From: Clostridium_S neuense
GTDB taxonomy: Bacteria; Bacillota; Clostridia; Clostridiales; Clostridiaceae
Direction: 5' to 3'
Assembly (NCBI RefSeq): GCF_045310695.1
Contig: NZ_JBJIAA010000009.1
Span: forward strand, 155,201 to 219,200
DNA: 64,000 nucleotides
The stretch's first letter is position 1. Each line of letters opens with the position of its first letter. The notes under the pieces were generated by a model. It made no database searches, was not told the DNA's origin, and saw nothing but the letters and a program-made list of their open reading frames with translations. The position numbers and the translations under genes were made by a program. Positions 27,222 to 34,117 of this stretch are shown here, piece after piece.

Positions 27222-27253
27222 AAAAAAGCCTAATAAAATATCAGGCTTTTTAA
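27222..27253. terminator. Bidirectional terminator downstream of the NlpC/P60 gene
   Basis: AAAAGCCT and AGGCTTTT pair across a short AT-rich loop, with A-runs and T-runs outside. It ends the NlpC/P60 transcript on the minus strand. Confidence 0.75.
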
Positions 27254-27258
27254 TTATA

Positions 27259-28320
27259 TTATTTCTTTCCCACTGGTAATATTCTCTTAGCAATTGAATA
27301 TTCACTCCCTTTAATCGGCGATATCTTTATATAATCTCCTGTATGAGGAGCTTGTATATATTCTCCATTACCAATGTACATTCCAACATGATGAGGTTTT
27401 GATTTATCACCAAAGAAAATTAAATCTCCTGGTTGAAGTTTATCTGTAACAGTAGCTCCCACATTAACTTGTTCATATGTAGTTCTTGGAATGCTTATGT
27501 TAAAATGTGCATAAACATATTGAATAAATCCTGAACAATCAAATCCATCTGGCGTTATACCTCCCCAAAGATATGGTACTCCCAAAAAGTTTTTTGCATA
27601 ATTTACAACATTATCATCACCATAAATTAAATGTCCTAAAGAAACTGACTGTTTATATATGTTAGCTGGATTTGAAATATTGCTATTTAAATAACTTTTT
27701 AAGGAACTTAATTTTGATAAAGCTGAAACTTGGTTAGCCTTATTATTGTTTAACGCATTCAACTTATCTTTATTATCCTTAAGTAATTTTTGTACCTTTA
27801 CTTTATCTGAAATGAGAGTATTTTGCCTTTTTTCTATATATTCTTTATCCTCATATACTTTGTCTATAATCGCCTTGCTATCAGATAATACTTTATTTAC
27901 AGCAGTTGCTTTACTAACAAGTTCTGAAAAATTCTTGCTTTCAAAAATCGTATTTAACAAAATAGTCGAACCTCCACCACTTTCGTACATGGCTTTCACA
28001 ATATACTTGTCATTTATCTCATCCTTTCTAAGCATTTCCTCTCTATCCTTAATTTTTTTGTTAGTTATGTATATATTATTATTTATTTCATCTATAGTAT
28101 CTGCATTTTTCTTTATCTCAAGCATACTATTCTGAATATCATTATCTGTTATTTCCATTTGATTTTCCAAACTATTAATTTGCTTATTTAAATCATTAAT
28201 TTGAATTTCTACAGTGTTACTTGAATTTATTGGTTCCGCATTCACCAATTTACTATTACCCAGGAAATTAAATACTAAAGCATTAACTACTGCTAAAATC
28301 ATTAGTTTTTTCCTATTCAT
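27259..28320 (-). CDS. Secreted NlpC/P60 endopeptidase with coiled-coil N-terminus
   Basis: The 353-residue protein has a signal peptide (about 1-26), a long coiled coil (about 35-215, rich in N, K, E and I), and a C-terminal NlpC/P60 domain with the catalytic Cys in DGFDCSGFIQYVYAH and His in HHVGMYIGNGEYIQAPHTG. It cleaves peptide stems of peptidoglycan outside the cell. The architecture resembles CwlO/p60-type hydrolases. The ATG at 28320 has AGGAGGT upstream; a longer in-frame start at 28344 precedes that site and is less likely. Confidence 0.9.
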   Translation of the reverse strand: MNRKKLMILAVVNALVFNFLGNSKLVNAEPINSSNTVEIQINDLNKQINSLENQMEITDNDIQNSMLEIKKNADTIDEINNNIYITNKKIKDREEMLRKDEINDKYIVKAMYESGGGSTILLNTIFESKNFSELVSKATAVNKVLSDSKAIIDKVYEDKEYIEKRQNTLISDKVKVQKLLKDNKDKLNALNNNKANQVSALSKLSSLKSYLNSNISNPANIYKQSVSLGHLIYGDDNVVNYAKNFLGVPYLWGGITPDGFDCSGFIQYVYAHFNISIPRTTYEQVNVGATVTDKLQPGDLIFFGDKSKPHHVGMYIGNGEYIQAPHTGDYIKISPIKGSEYSIAKRILPVGKK

Positions 28321-28847
28321 AATATCATACCTCCTAATTTTCAATAGAAATCATTTATCTATGGCATACTTTCACAAAGCCACGACTTTTTCAAAACAAT
28401 ATTATAAAAATGCTTTCTATTAAAAAAGTGATTAAAAATACTTGTACAAAGCTTATCGCCACAGCAAACAAACTTTTCTGATCTTGTTTACATTTCTAGC
28501 TTAGCACACTATCTCCATTAAAACTCACCCACTTATTTATATTTGCTAACTTAATATTTTATTACCATAACCTTAATATTAACCTTCCAATGTTAAGTTA
28601 ATATAATTTTATAGTATATTTTGGGTTAAAATCTTACCTTTCTTCAGCCATCTTTATATACTTTTTATAGCTAAACTACTTCAACTATCGAATACCTGTG
28701 AAAGAAGAACAGAGAATAAAGTGGAGGATGATTTTCCCCTATCGCTACGAAAAATTTTAAACTTATGCTTATAAGATTGCACCATACATATTACTCAGCA
28801 CAGCTGAGAATGGCTAAGTTTTAAGAATACGCTAATAATTAAATATC
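28321..28847. other. Intergenic region of about 525 bp
   Basis: No supported gene. A short perfect palindrome CTCAGCACAGCTGAG lies at 28794-28808. I looked for cyclic-dinucleotide riboswitch cores, which often precede NlpC/P60 genes, and could not find convincing ones. The promoter of the NlpC/P60 gene should be within the lower part. Confidence 0.4.
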
Positions 28848-29057
28848 TTATTTCCTTTTAACAATATTTAAAATATCCATTGCAACTAATCTAAAGCCAA
28901 TTACTACCATTATAATAGCAAATATCATCCCTATTATATTCGAACTATCTTTTAATCTGTTGTAAAGTATTATTATTAGGCTTAAACAGCCTATAACTAA
29001 GGTAATATCTATAACGAAAAAACACATATTAAAAAGAACATTTAAAAAACTTTTCAT
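28848..29057 (-). CDS. Small hypothetical membrane protein (two helices)
   Basis: The 69-residue protein consists of two hydrophobic helices (about 8-30 and 42-62) with a short polar stretch between and a basic C-terminal end (NIVKRK). GAGGTGG precedes the ATG. I do not recognise the family. It is a lone gene next to the old tRNA-Arg relic, so it could be part of mobile cargo. Confidence 0.55.
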   Translation of the reverse strand: MKSFLNVLFNMCFFVIDITLVIGCLSLIIILYNRLKDSSNIIGMIFAIIMVVIGFRLVAMDILNIVKRK

Positions 29058-29285
29058 TATTTTCCACCTCTATTTTTATAATATGAAACTCAGTTCTGCT
29101 ATAACACCTTCAACTATGTATTTAAAAATAGAACTAGGAAGACATTAATTTATTAGAAAGAACTATCTATGTTGCCTAAAAATATAAAATAGCTTATAAT
29201 GAGAGAATTAAAATAGCCATATATTGTATGATCATAATAACAATTACTTATAAGTACCATGTATTTCATCAGCAAATTTATATAT
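29058..29285. other. Intergenic region without visible gene
   Basis: AT-rich sequence between the small membrane gene and the degenerate tRNA-Arg copy. No frame with a ribosome site and no hairpin of note was found. Confidence 0.4.
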
Positions 29286-29387
29286 AAAAAATAAAGGCTG
29301 ATATAATGCTATCAGCCTTACGCAATGTCTTATTTTATATATAATTGGGCATGCCTAGATGGAGTAGAACCACAATCTCCAGATTGG
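29286..29387 (-). pseudogene. Degenerate tRNA-Arg 3' half plus terminator (old attachment-site relic)
   Basis: This stretch matches, with scattered substitutions, the terminator and 3' half of the tRNA-Arg gene at 63756-63896. AAAATAAAGGCTGATA, TACGCAATG, CTTATTTTATAT and CTCCAGATT are recognisable in order. The terminator stem is kept by paired changes (GGCTGATA with TATCAGCC), while the tRNA part is decayed. It is most simply explained as the remnant of an earlier integration at the same tRNA gene. Confidence 0.75.
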
Positions 29388-29481
29388 TAAAGGCACGTTT
29401 TTATAAATATGTTTTTTTGGTATAGCTATAATATTTTTTATTATAACTATTCTGTACGGATTTCTGCTTGATAAAATTATA

Positions 29482-29510
29482 TTGATATGCATTCCTTATT
29501 ATGGTAAACT
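29482..29510 (+). promoter_or_regulatory. Promoter of the small toxin-like gene
   Basis: TTGATA at 29482-29487 and TAAACT at 29505-29510 are spaced by 17 bases, giving a leader of about 65 bases before the small gene. Confidence 0.65.
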
Positions 29511-29558
29511 ACTTACATACAATTCAATATAGTTGTGCGTGGGCAACTAGCATTGCTA

Positions 29559-29580
29559 TCCCTTTTATAAGGGAGGTGAT
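29559..29580 (+). promoter_or_regulatory. Hairpin that sequesters the toxin ribosome-binding site
   Basis: TCCCTT (29559-29564) and AAGGGA (29569-29574) form a perfect 6-bp stem over a TTAT loop. The second arm is part of the strong ribosome site GGGAGGTGAT (29571-29580). Such occlusion is a common way to restrain type I toxin mRNAs. Confidence 0.6.
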
Positions 29581-29584
29581 GCAT

Positions 29585-29680
29585 ATGTACGAGATGTTTA
29601 TAGTAGTATTTACTGCTCTATCTTTTTTGATAGCTTTGATAAACTTAATTATCGTGCTAATAAAAAACATAAAAAAGTAG
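29585..29680 (+). CDS. 31-residue membrane peptide, type I toxin-like (holin-like toxin family)
   Basis: ATG at 29585 follows GGGAGGTGAT. The peptide MYEMFIVVFTALSFLIALIN continues with a further hydrophobic stretch and ends in KNIKK: one membrane helix with a short basic tail. Length and composition match type I toxins of the TxpA/holin-like toxin group, which insert in the membrane and are controlled by an antisense RNA. The gene has its own promoter, an occluded ribosome site and a strong terminator. An antisense RNA is not proven. It lies between two tRNA-Arg relics, so it looks like prophage cargo left behind. Confidence 0.7.
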   Translation: MYEMFIVVFTALSFLIALINLIIVLIKNIKK

Positions 29681-29714
29681 CCCACCGACGCAATTGGTAA
29701 TGGCTACTTTTTAA
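29671..29714. terminator. Terminator of the toxin-like mRNA
   Basis: AAAAAGTAGCC (29672-29682) pairs with GGCTACTTTTT (29702-29712). The stop codon lies within the first arm. The symmetric shape could also end a transcript from the other strand. Confidence 0.75.
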
Positions 29715-29766
29715 AACTTAAAATTTAAGCTATGCCAGTTGTCTATAACAACTGAATTGTATACTA

Positions 29767-29793
29767 CAGGGTGTTGGTAGCACCCTGTTTTTA
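29767..29793 (+). terminator. Strong second plus-strand terminator
   Basis: CAGGGTG (29767-29773) pairs with CACCCTG (29781-29787), followed by TTTTT. No gene is seen between this and the preceding terminator, so a short RNA of under 100 bases may end here. Confidence 0.65.
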
Positions 29794-29991
29794 TGTCTAA
29801 TTTCATAATTATCTTGTAATAGCAAACGTTACACTATTATAAATATGCTACATTCACTATATAATAATTATATTATTATTATTGCCTTTTTACAAGAGTT
29901 TTATTGACCATGATCAATAAAATTATATTATAATCTAAAATAATTTTAAAAAACACAATGATTTGTTCACTTAATACTGGAATAAAATGCG
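29793..29991. other. Short spacer before attL
   Basis: AT-rich sequence between the plus-strand terminator and attL. No feature found. Confidence 0.4.
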
Positions 29992-30098
29992 TAAAAAAAT
30001 AAAGGCTGATAAGCTACTATCAACCTTACGCAATGCCTTATTTTATATGTATATTTGGTGCGCCCAGAGGGAGTCGAACCCACGACCTCCAGATTCGA
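29992..30098. repeat. attL: 107-bp direct repeat carrying the displaced tRNA-Arg 3' half
   Basis: The stretch from TAAAAAAATAAAGGCTGATA to CTCCAGATTCGA is repeated at 63756-63862 with two mismatches. It includes the 3' part of tRNA-Arg (TGGTGCGCCC to GATTCGA, complement strand) and the terminator downstream of the tRNA. Identity breaks in the anticodon region right after ATTCGA. It marks the left prophage boundary. Confidence 0.92.
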
Positions 30099-30611
30099 CT
30101 TTTCATGAATATATTAATATAAGACAATATATAATCGGCATAAAATAAGGCTTTGCGTATACAACAAATTTTACTGGTATAAACCTATTTAAAACTTTTG
30201 CGGGAAAAGTGTGGGAAAATAAAGAAGCATATTTAATGCTTCTTTATTTTTTAATACTATATCATTAATCCTTTCAAAACTATTTCAAGATAAGTTATAG
30301 CCATCTAAACTATACTTCAATCTATCTTTTATATTATAATATTCGTATGGATTGCATTTAATCTTATCTAGTTTACCATTTTGCCTTTTTTACTAATGAA
30401 TTGCATAAATTATCAGTAAAAGCTATTTCTATTCTATTAGCCTTATAAAAAAATCACTATAAGTTCTCAACAATTTTTTATTATTTCAAAAGTTTTTTCT
30501 AAAAGAGACAAGCACTTACAAAAATATTAAAAACATTATAAAATTAAAGATGCTGAATAAAAAGCGTCCTATTAAGTTACCATTCCATAGACTATGCTAT
30601 ATCATATTTTA
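30099..30611. other. Left-end region of the prophage with integrase arm-type sites
   Basis: No gene. TAAAATAAGGCTTTGCGT near 30141-30158 is an inverted near-copy of ACGCAATGCCTTATTTTA in attL (about 30028-30045). Paired TGCGGGAAAA-like motifs lie at 30199-30219. The remainder is AT-rich without a supported frame. Confidence 0.5.
30199..30219 (+). promoter_or_regulatory. Candidate integrase arm-binding sites, left end
   Basis: TGCGGGAAAA (30199-30208) and TGTGGGAAAA (30210-30219) are direct repeats 11 bases apart. The same pair with the same spacing occurs beside attR (63734-63754). This arrangement fits arm-type sites of a tyrosine integrase. Confidence 0.6.
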
Positions 30612-31379
30612 TTAAATATCTAACAATTGTTTTTTCTTTGCTTCAAATTCTTCTTGAGTAATAATACCATTGTCCAGTAAATTTTTATATTTTAATATTT
30701 CATCTGCATTAGATATTGGTGCTGCATTATTTTGCATTTCATTTTTACTATTGCTGCAAATCAACTGTAAAACAGATAAACATTCTTGAGCTGAATTATA
30801 TGCATTTTTATATATCCAACTATCTTTTTTTGTTTCTGATGGTATAAAATCAATATACACTGTAGGGTTGTTTATATCGCTGATTGTAATTTTCAGTTTT
30901 AAACTCTTACATATTGATTTAGTTCTTTGTTTTCCAGTAACGCTACCTACAACTGCACCTACTCCACCAAATAGTACCCCACCAGCTACGGCTCTTCCTA
31001 TTCCACTTTTCTTAATTATAGATTCACCATCTTCTAATAATTCATAATCAACAATATCATTATATTTATAAATTTTTTTCTTTTTTCCAAATAAGCCTTC
31101 TGGTACAAGCCATTCCATTCTGGTATCGTCAAATTCTATATAACTGCCTATTTTTTTGCTTGCATTAAATAGATTTATTTCTTCATCATTTGTAGCTTTT
31201 GCAGCCATAGCATTCTTTATTTCTGATACTGTCATTTTCCTTATTGGTGTCAGCGCATTAAATCCACACTTTTTAAAACATTTAGGACATATCCATTCCT
31301 TATTTGCTATTTGAAAGCGATTTAAGCCAACTTCTTCATTGCAAATTGCACATGTAGCTTTCAAACTAAAAAATCCCAC
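30612..31379 (-). CDS. Zinc-ribbon (DUF4428-like), glycine-zipper and SHOCT-domain protein
   Basis: The 255-residue protein starts with a zinc ribbon (CAICNEEV and CPKCFKKCG, about 10-38), has a middle domain, a glycine-rich hydrophobic segment (GIGRAVAGGVLFGGVGAVVG, about 125-145), and a C-terminal SHOCT motif (ILKYKNLLDNGIITQEEFEA). Proteins of this kind are common in Firmicutes genomes and prophages but have no known function. It lies alone next to attL, between two copies of the integrase arm-type sequence, and is read on the minus strand. It looks like lysogenic cargo rather than a structural phage gene. Confidence 0.75.
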   Translation of the reverse strand: MGFFSLKATCAICNEEVGLNRFQIANKEWICPKCFKKCGFNALTPIRKMTVSEIKNAMAAKATNDEEINLFNASKKIGSYIEFDDTRMEWLVPEGLFGKKKKIYKYNDIVDYELLEDGESIIKKSGIGRAVAGGVLFGGVGAVVGSVTGKQRTKSICKSLKLKITISDINNPTVYIDFIPSETKKDSWIYKNAYNSAQECLSVLQLICSNSKNEMQNNAAPISNADEILKYKNLLDNGIITQEEFEAKKKQLLDI

Positions 31380-31458
31380 AATAAATTACCTTCTTTCAAT
31401 TTAATTTACTAGCATTAAGTTTCTACAAATTATGTTAAATCCCTTCTTGAGTTTACAA

Positions 31459-31498
31459 AAATAAACCCTAGTAAGAAAATTTTTACTATGGTTTATTT
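31459..31498. terminator. Hairpin upstream of the SHOCT-domain gene
   Basis: AAATAAACC (31459-31467) and TAGTAA pair with TTACTA and GGTTTATTT (31490-31498). T-runs flank it, so it could terminate in either direction and separate the two moron units. Confidence 0.65.
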
Positions 31499-31541
31499 AG
31501 TTTTAATTATTGTACTACTGTTTTAGATTTAATTGTATTAA

Positions 31542-31590
31542 TTTGCTGGTATAAAACTATATAAAACTTTTGCGGTAAAAATGCGACCTT
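31542..31590. repeat. Second, degenerate copy of the left-end arm sequence
   Basis: About 45 bases match 30171-30216: CTGGTATAAAACTATATAAA here against CTGGTATAAACCTATTTAAA there, then ACTTTTGCGGTAAAA against ACTTTTGCGGGAAAA. The second motif is decayed (TGCGAC). It flanks the SHOCT-domain gene on its upstream side. Confidence 0.65.
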
Positions 31591-31644
31591 ATTTCAAACA
31601 ATTGAACATTCAAATTATATTATATCGCATAACCAAATAATACA

Positions 31645-31684
31645 AAATTAAAGCCTAGAACATAATATCCTAGGCTTTAATTTA
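31645..31684 (-). terminator. Terminator of the four-gene moron operon
   Basis: AAAGCCTAG (31650-31658) pairs with CTAGGCTTT (31670-31678), with AT-rich flanks. It lies immediately after the stop codon at 31682. Confidence 0.8.
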
Positions 31685-31960
31685 CATAACTATATTAAAT
31701 TCTTTAATTTGCTGTTTAAATATATTTTCTATCTTTTTTAAGTTATTTTCTAACTGTAAATTATTTTTTGAATTATAGTAAAAATCAATTTTGCCCAAGT
31801 GATTAATAGCAAACATACAATTTCCTATATCCATAAAGATTATTGACCCATAATCTTTTATATTAACGTTATTTATATTTTTTAATTTCCGCTTTATTTC
31901 ATCAAAATTAATATTTAAGTAAATTCTACTCGGATAAAATGCATTTGAATTTTTATACAT
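31682..31960 (-). CDS. Moron operon gene 4, unknown 92-residue protein
   Basis: The start is set at the ATG at 31960, which overlaps the stop of the preceding gene in the sequence ATGTATAA and follows GGTGG; the longer frame from 32029 would overlap that gene by 77 bases. The protein MYKNSNAFYPSRIYLN continues as a small mixed alpha/beta-looking domain without cysteine or membrane segments. I do not recognise it. Overlap suggests translational coupling to gene 3. It is last in a four-gene unit between the lysis genes and attL. Confidence 0.65.
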   Translation of the reverse strand: MYKNSNAFYPSRIYLNINFDEIKRKLKNINNVNIKDYGSIIFMDIGNCMFAINHLGKIDFYYNSKNNLQLENNLKKIENIFKQQIKEFNIVM

Positions 31961-32324
31961 CTTTACCACCACACACCCTATATAAATTATTAAAATCATC
32001 AAATTCTGAATATGAATACAGTAATTCATTTACGCTTCTTTCCCTAAACGGTTTTGTAAGTAAAGCATTAACATTCTTAATCTTATCTTGCATAACCATA
32101 AAAGTATCATCGTTTTCTTCAATCCTACCACTTTCTATGAGGTTATTCAACTTGTTTCTCATATCTTTTATAACAAACATTAAATTCTCGTTTGTACTTG
32201 CCTTGTTAAATAACTTTTCTCCTTCTTGAATATATGTATATGCTTGATGTGCCATATTTTTCACAATCTTAGGTTGATTTTTAAATTTTTCATAATTGTT
32301 ATATTCCAAAAATATCAACTCCAT
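31953..32324 (-). CDS. Moron operon gene 3, unknown helical 123-residue protein
   Basis: The protein starts MELIFLEYNNYEKFKNQP and appears mainly helical, with a charged middle part (KLNNLIESGRIEENDDTFMV). No known motif was recognised. Its start overlaps the end of gene 2 by 26 bases and its end overlaps gene 4, so the set is probably translated as one coupled unit. Location next to attL suggests expression in the lysogen. Confidence 0.65.
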   Translation of the reverse strand: MELIFLEYNNYEKFKNQPKIVKNMAHQAYTYIQEGEKLFNKASTNENLMFVIKDMRNKLNNLIESGRIEENDDTFMVMQDKIKNVNALLTKPFRERSVNELLYSYSEFDDFNNLYRVCGGKDV

Positions 32325-32703
32325 AACTTTGCAAAGCTTTTACAATATCTTTTAATATATTTTCTATATCGCTTTTATGATCATCATAATATTTTTCATT
32401 AGTAAAATATATGTTTAATAATTTAGAGAAATTCATTTGAATATTTTCAGGTAGCAAAAAAACTATAGCCATACTTTTTTTCAATTCATTTCTAAGTAAC
32501 TTATAATCAATCTTTTCTGGATTTATACTTCCTTGATATATAGCTGAAAAAAGCATAGAATACTGTTGCATAAGTAATGTTAAAAAACTTTTTACATTGC
32601 TTTTTCTTTCTTTACGATTATTAATAATATTCGTTATTATAAATATTATAATCGTCACCATAGCACCCATTAAAGCACTAAATAAGCTTGAATTATACCA
32701 CAT
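32299..32703 (-). CDS. Moron operon gene 2, membrane-anchored 134-residue protein
   Basis: One N-terminal membrane helix (about 8-26, ALMGAMVTIIIFIITNIIN) is followed by a basic NNRKERK stop-transfer and a cytoplasmic helical domain. No family was recognised. AAGGAA precedes the start, five bases after the stop of gene 1. A single membrane anchor with a small cytoplasmic domain is compatible with superinfection exclusion or sensor roles, but that is only an inference. Confidence 0.65.
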   Translation of the reverse strand: MWYNSSLFSALMGAMVTIIIFIITNIINNRKERKSNVKSFLTLLMQQYSMLFSAIYQGSINPEKIDYKLLRNELKKSMAIVFLLPENIQMNFSKLLNIYFTNEKYYDDHKSDIENILKDIVKALQSYGVDIFGI

Positions 32704-32708
32704 GTCTT

Positions 32709-33410
32709 TTATTCCTTATTTATTTTAGTTTCATTGTCACATGCTACTAACGCTTTATTTTTCAAATATTCCTCCTGAGCTTTTGACTCATCAGTAATTT
32801 TTTTTAAATATTTAACAAAAATATCATTGGTTTCAATGTAATCTTCAACTATGTTAGAATTAATATTATATATACCGTATTCCATTGAATGTTTTAGTGA
32901 TTTTATAATATTAGTTGTCAACATTAACAAGTTTTCAGTCTGAAATACACCCTCTAAGCTTTCTCCATCTGCTCTCTGAAATTTTATTTTATGAAATGAA
33001 TTTTGGGGATTAATCATTATCTCTACAGTATTAATTGAAAACGGCATTTGATTTTTAGATAACAGTTTTCTTATTATATATGCGTATTTTAAAGTTAATT
33101 CATTTATGCATTTAATAGATTTAGAGTATTTTTGTTCATTAATTCCTAAATCATTTGCTGATATTTGCTTGCCAATCTGCATAAATGCTAGAAGGTTTAA
33201 GCCGTTTATATTAAATACCTCACCCAAATTACTATTAAGTTCAGAAAATAGTTCATCTTTATCATCAAATTTGAAGTGAACTTCAAATAAATCATTTAAA
33301 ATGCTATTGCAATTTTTCACTTTGTTCATTTCAATTATAAATTTTTTTATTCCTTCATACATATTTTTTGAATCAATTTTAGTTACAATTTCCGTTAACA
33401 TTTTCAACAC
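32709..33410 (-). CDS. Moron operon gene 1, unknown 233-residue protein
   Basis: The soluble, mostly helical protein (MLKMLTEIVTKIDSKNMYEG at the start) has no signal peptide or membrane segment and no motif I recognise. GGAGTG precedes the start. A terminator separates the gene from the phage lysis genes and a weak TAAAAT box lies upstream, so the four genes 33410-31682 probably form an independently expressed lysogenic unit. Possible roles include phage defence or a host-interaction system; the sequence does not decide. Confidence 0.65.
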   Translation of the reverse strand: MLKMLTEIVTKIDSKNMYEGIKKFIIEMNKVKNCNSILNDLFEVHFKFDDKDELFSELNSNLGEVFNINGLNLLAFMQIGKQISANDLGINEQKYSKSIKCINELTLKYAYIIRKLLSKNQMPFSINTVEIMINPQNSFHKIKFQRADGESLEGVFQTENLLMLTTNIIKSLKHSMEYGIYNINSNIVEDYIETNDIFVKYLKKITDESKAQEEYLKNKALVACDNETKINKE

Positions 33411-33468
33411 TCCTTGGTAAATAACATTTGTTTCTTCATTATTTTATTTACTTATTTCTACAGTAAAT

Positions 33469-33500
33469 AAAAAATTCCTCCTTTTTAGGAGGAATTAATA
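33469..33500. terminator. Bidirectional terminator between lysis module and moron operon
   Basis: AATTCCTCC (33473-33481) pairs with GGAGGAATT (33488-33496) over a T-rich loop. It ends the late phage transcript before the moron genes. Confidence 0.8.
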
Positions 33501-33511
33501 TAAAATATTTA

Positions 33512-34063
33512 TTATTTTACAACTATTGCTGTTGTAGCATTTATTTGATTTACGGTTTGTTGCAACTGTAGGTTCTTAGTTTTAAGTTGATTATTTTCTT
33601 CTTGTATCTTCGCAAATTGAGTTGCTTTCTCTGCTTCTGTAGGTATTTTGTGCCCGAGCTCGTTAACTGCATTTTTTATGGCTGCGTCTATAAGTTCCTT
33701 CTTATTATCATCTATAGTTATGCTCATCTCCTTTAATATACTTATTACTACATTTTCAGCTATTTGTGCTCTATCATCTTTTTGTATATCTCCAGCATGA
33801 TAAAGTTGTTCAGCTTTTCCAGCAGCGATTGGCGCCCATTTTTCTATAATTTCGATTACCGCTTGCGCTGATTTTGGCAAAATAGGTTTTAATTCATCCG
33901 CTACAGCCTTCGCAATTTCTCCTTTATCATTTAGTTCTTTTATAGTTCCATCTAAATTTACATTTTTCTTTTTTAGGTATGGTACAATTCCCAACATAGT
34001 TCCTAAAACTCCAAAAGTAACCCCAAGTACTGATATTAGCATTAATGTATTATTTGATATCAT
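33512..34063 (-). CDS. Phage holin, LLH-like family
   Basis: The 183-residue protein begins with one membrane helix (about 5-27), followed by charged helical sequence with KWAPIAAGKAEQLYHAGDI and ENVVISILKEM, similar to LLH-family phage holins. Those assist release of the endolysin through the membrane. A coiled-coil tail (about 150-178) follows. It lies directly after the endolysin gene; a separate holin gene lies before the endolysin, so the module has two candidate holins. Confidence 0.7.
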   Translation of the reverse strand: MISNNTLMLISVLGVTFGVLGTMLGIVPYLKKKNVNLDGTIKELNDKGEIAKAVADELKPILPKSAQAVIEIIEKWAPIAAGKAEQLYHAGDIQKDDRAQIAENVVISILKEMSITIDDNKKELIDAAIKNAVNELGHKIPTEAEKATQFAKIQEENNQLKTKNLQLQQTVNQINATTAIVVK

Positions 34064-34117
34064 AATAAAACCTCTCCTTAATATTTTATTTTTTTAATTG
34101 ATTTATTTACTTGGTTC

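Noticed and set aside
26999..27223. Plus-strand 74-codon frame near the NlpC/P60 gene
   Set aside because: It lacks a ribosome site and lies opposite a better small minus-strand gene (26992-27147), so it is treated as a shadow.
28321..28847. Possible cyclic-di-AMP or cyclic-di-GMP riboswitch upstream of the NlpC/P60 gene
   Set aside because: Such riboswitches often precede this gene type, but I could not find the conserved core sequences on the minus strand.
30060..30098. Second functional tRNA gene at attL
   Set aside because: Only the 3' half is present; sequence diverges in the anticodon region and the 5' half is missing.
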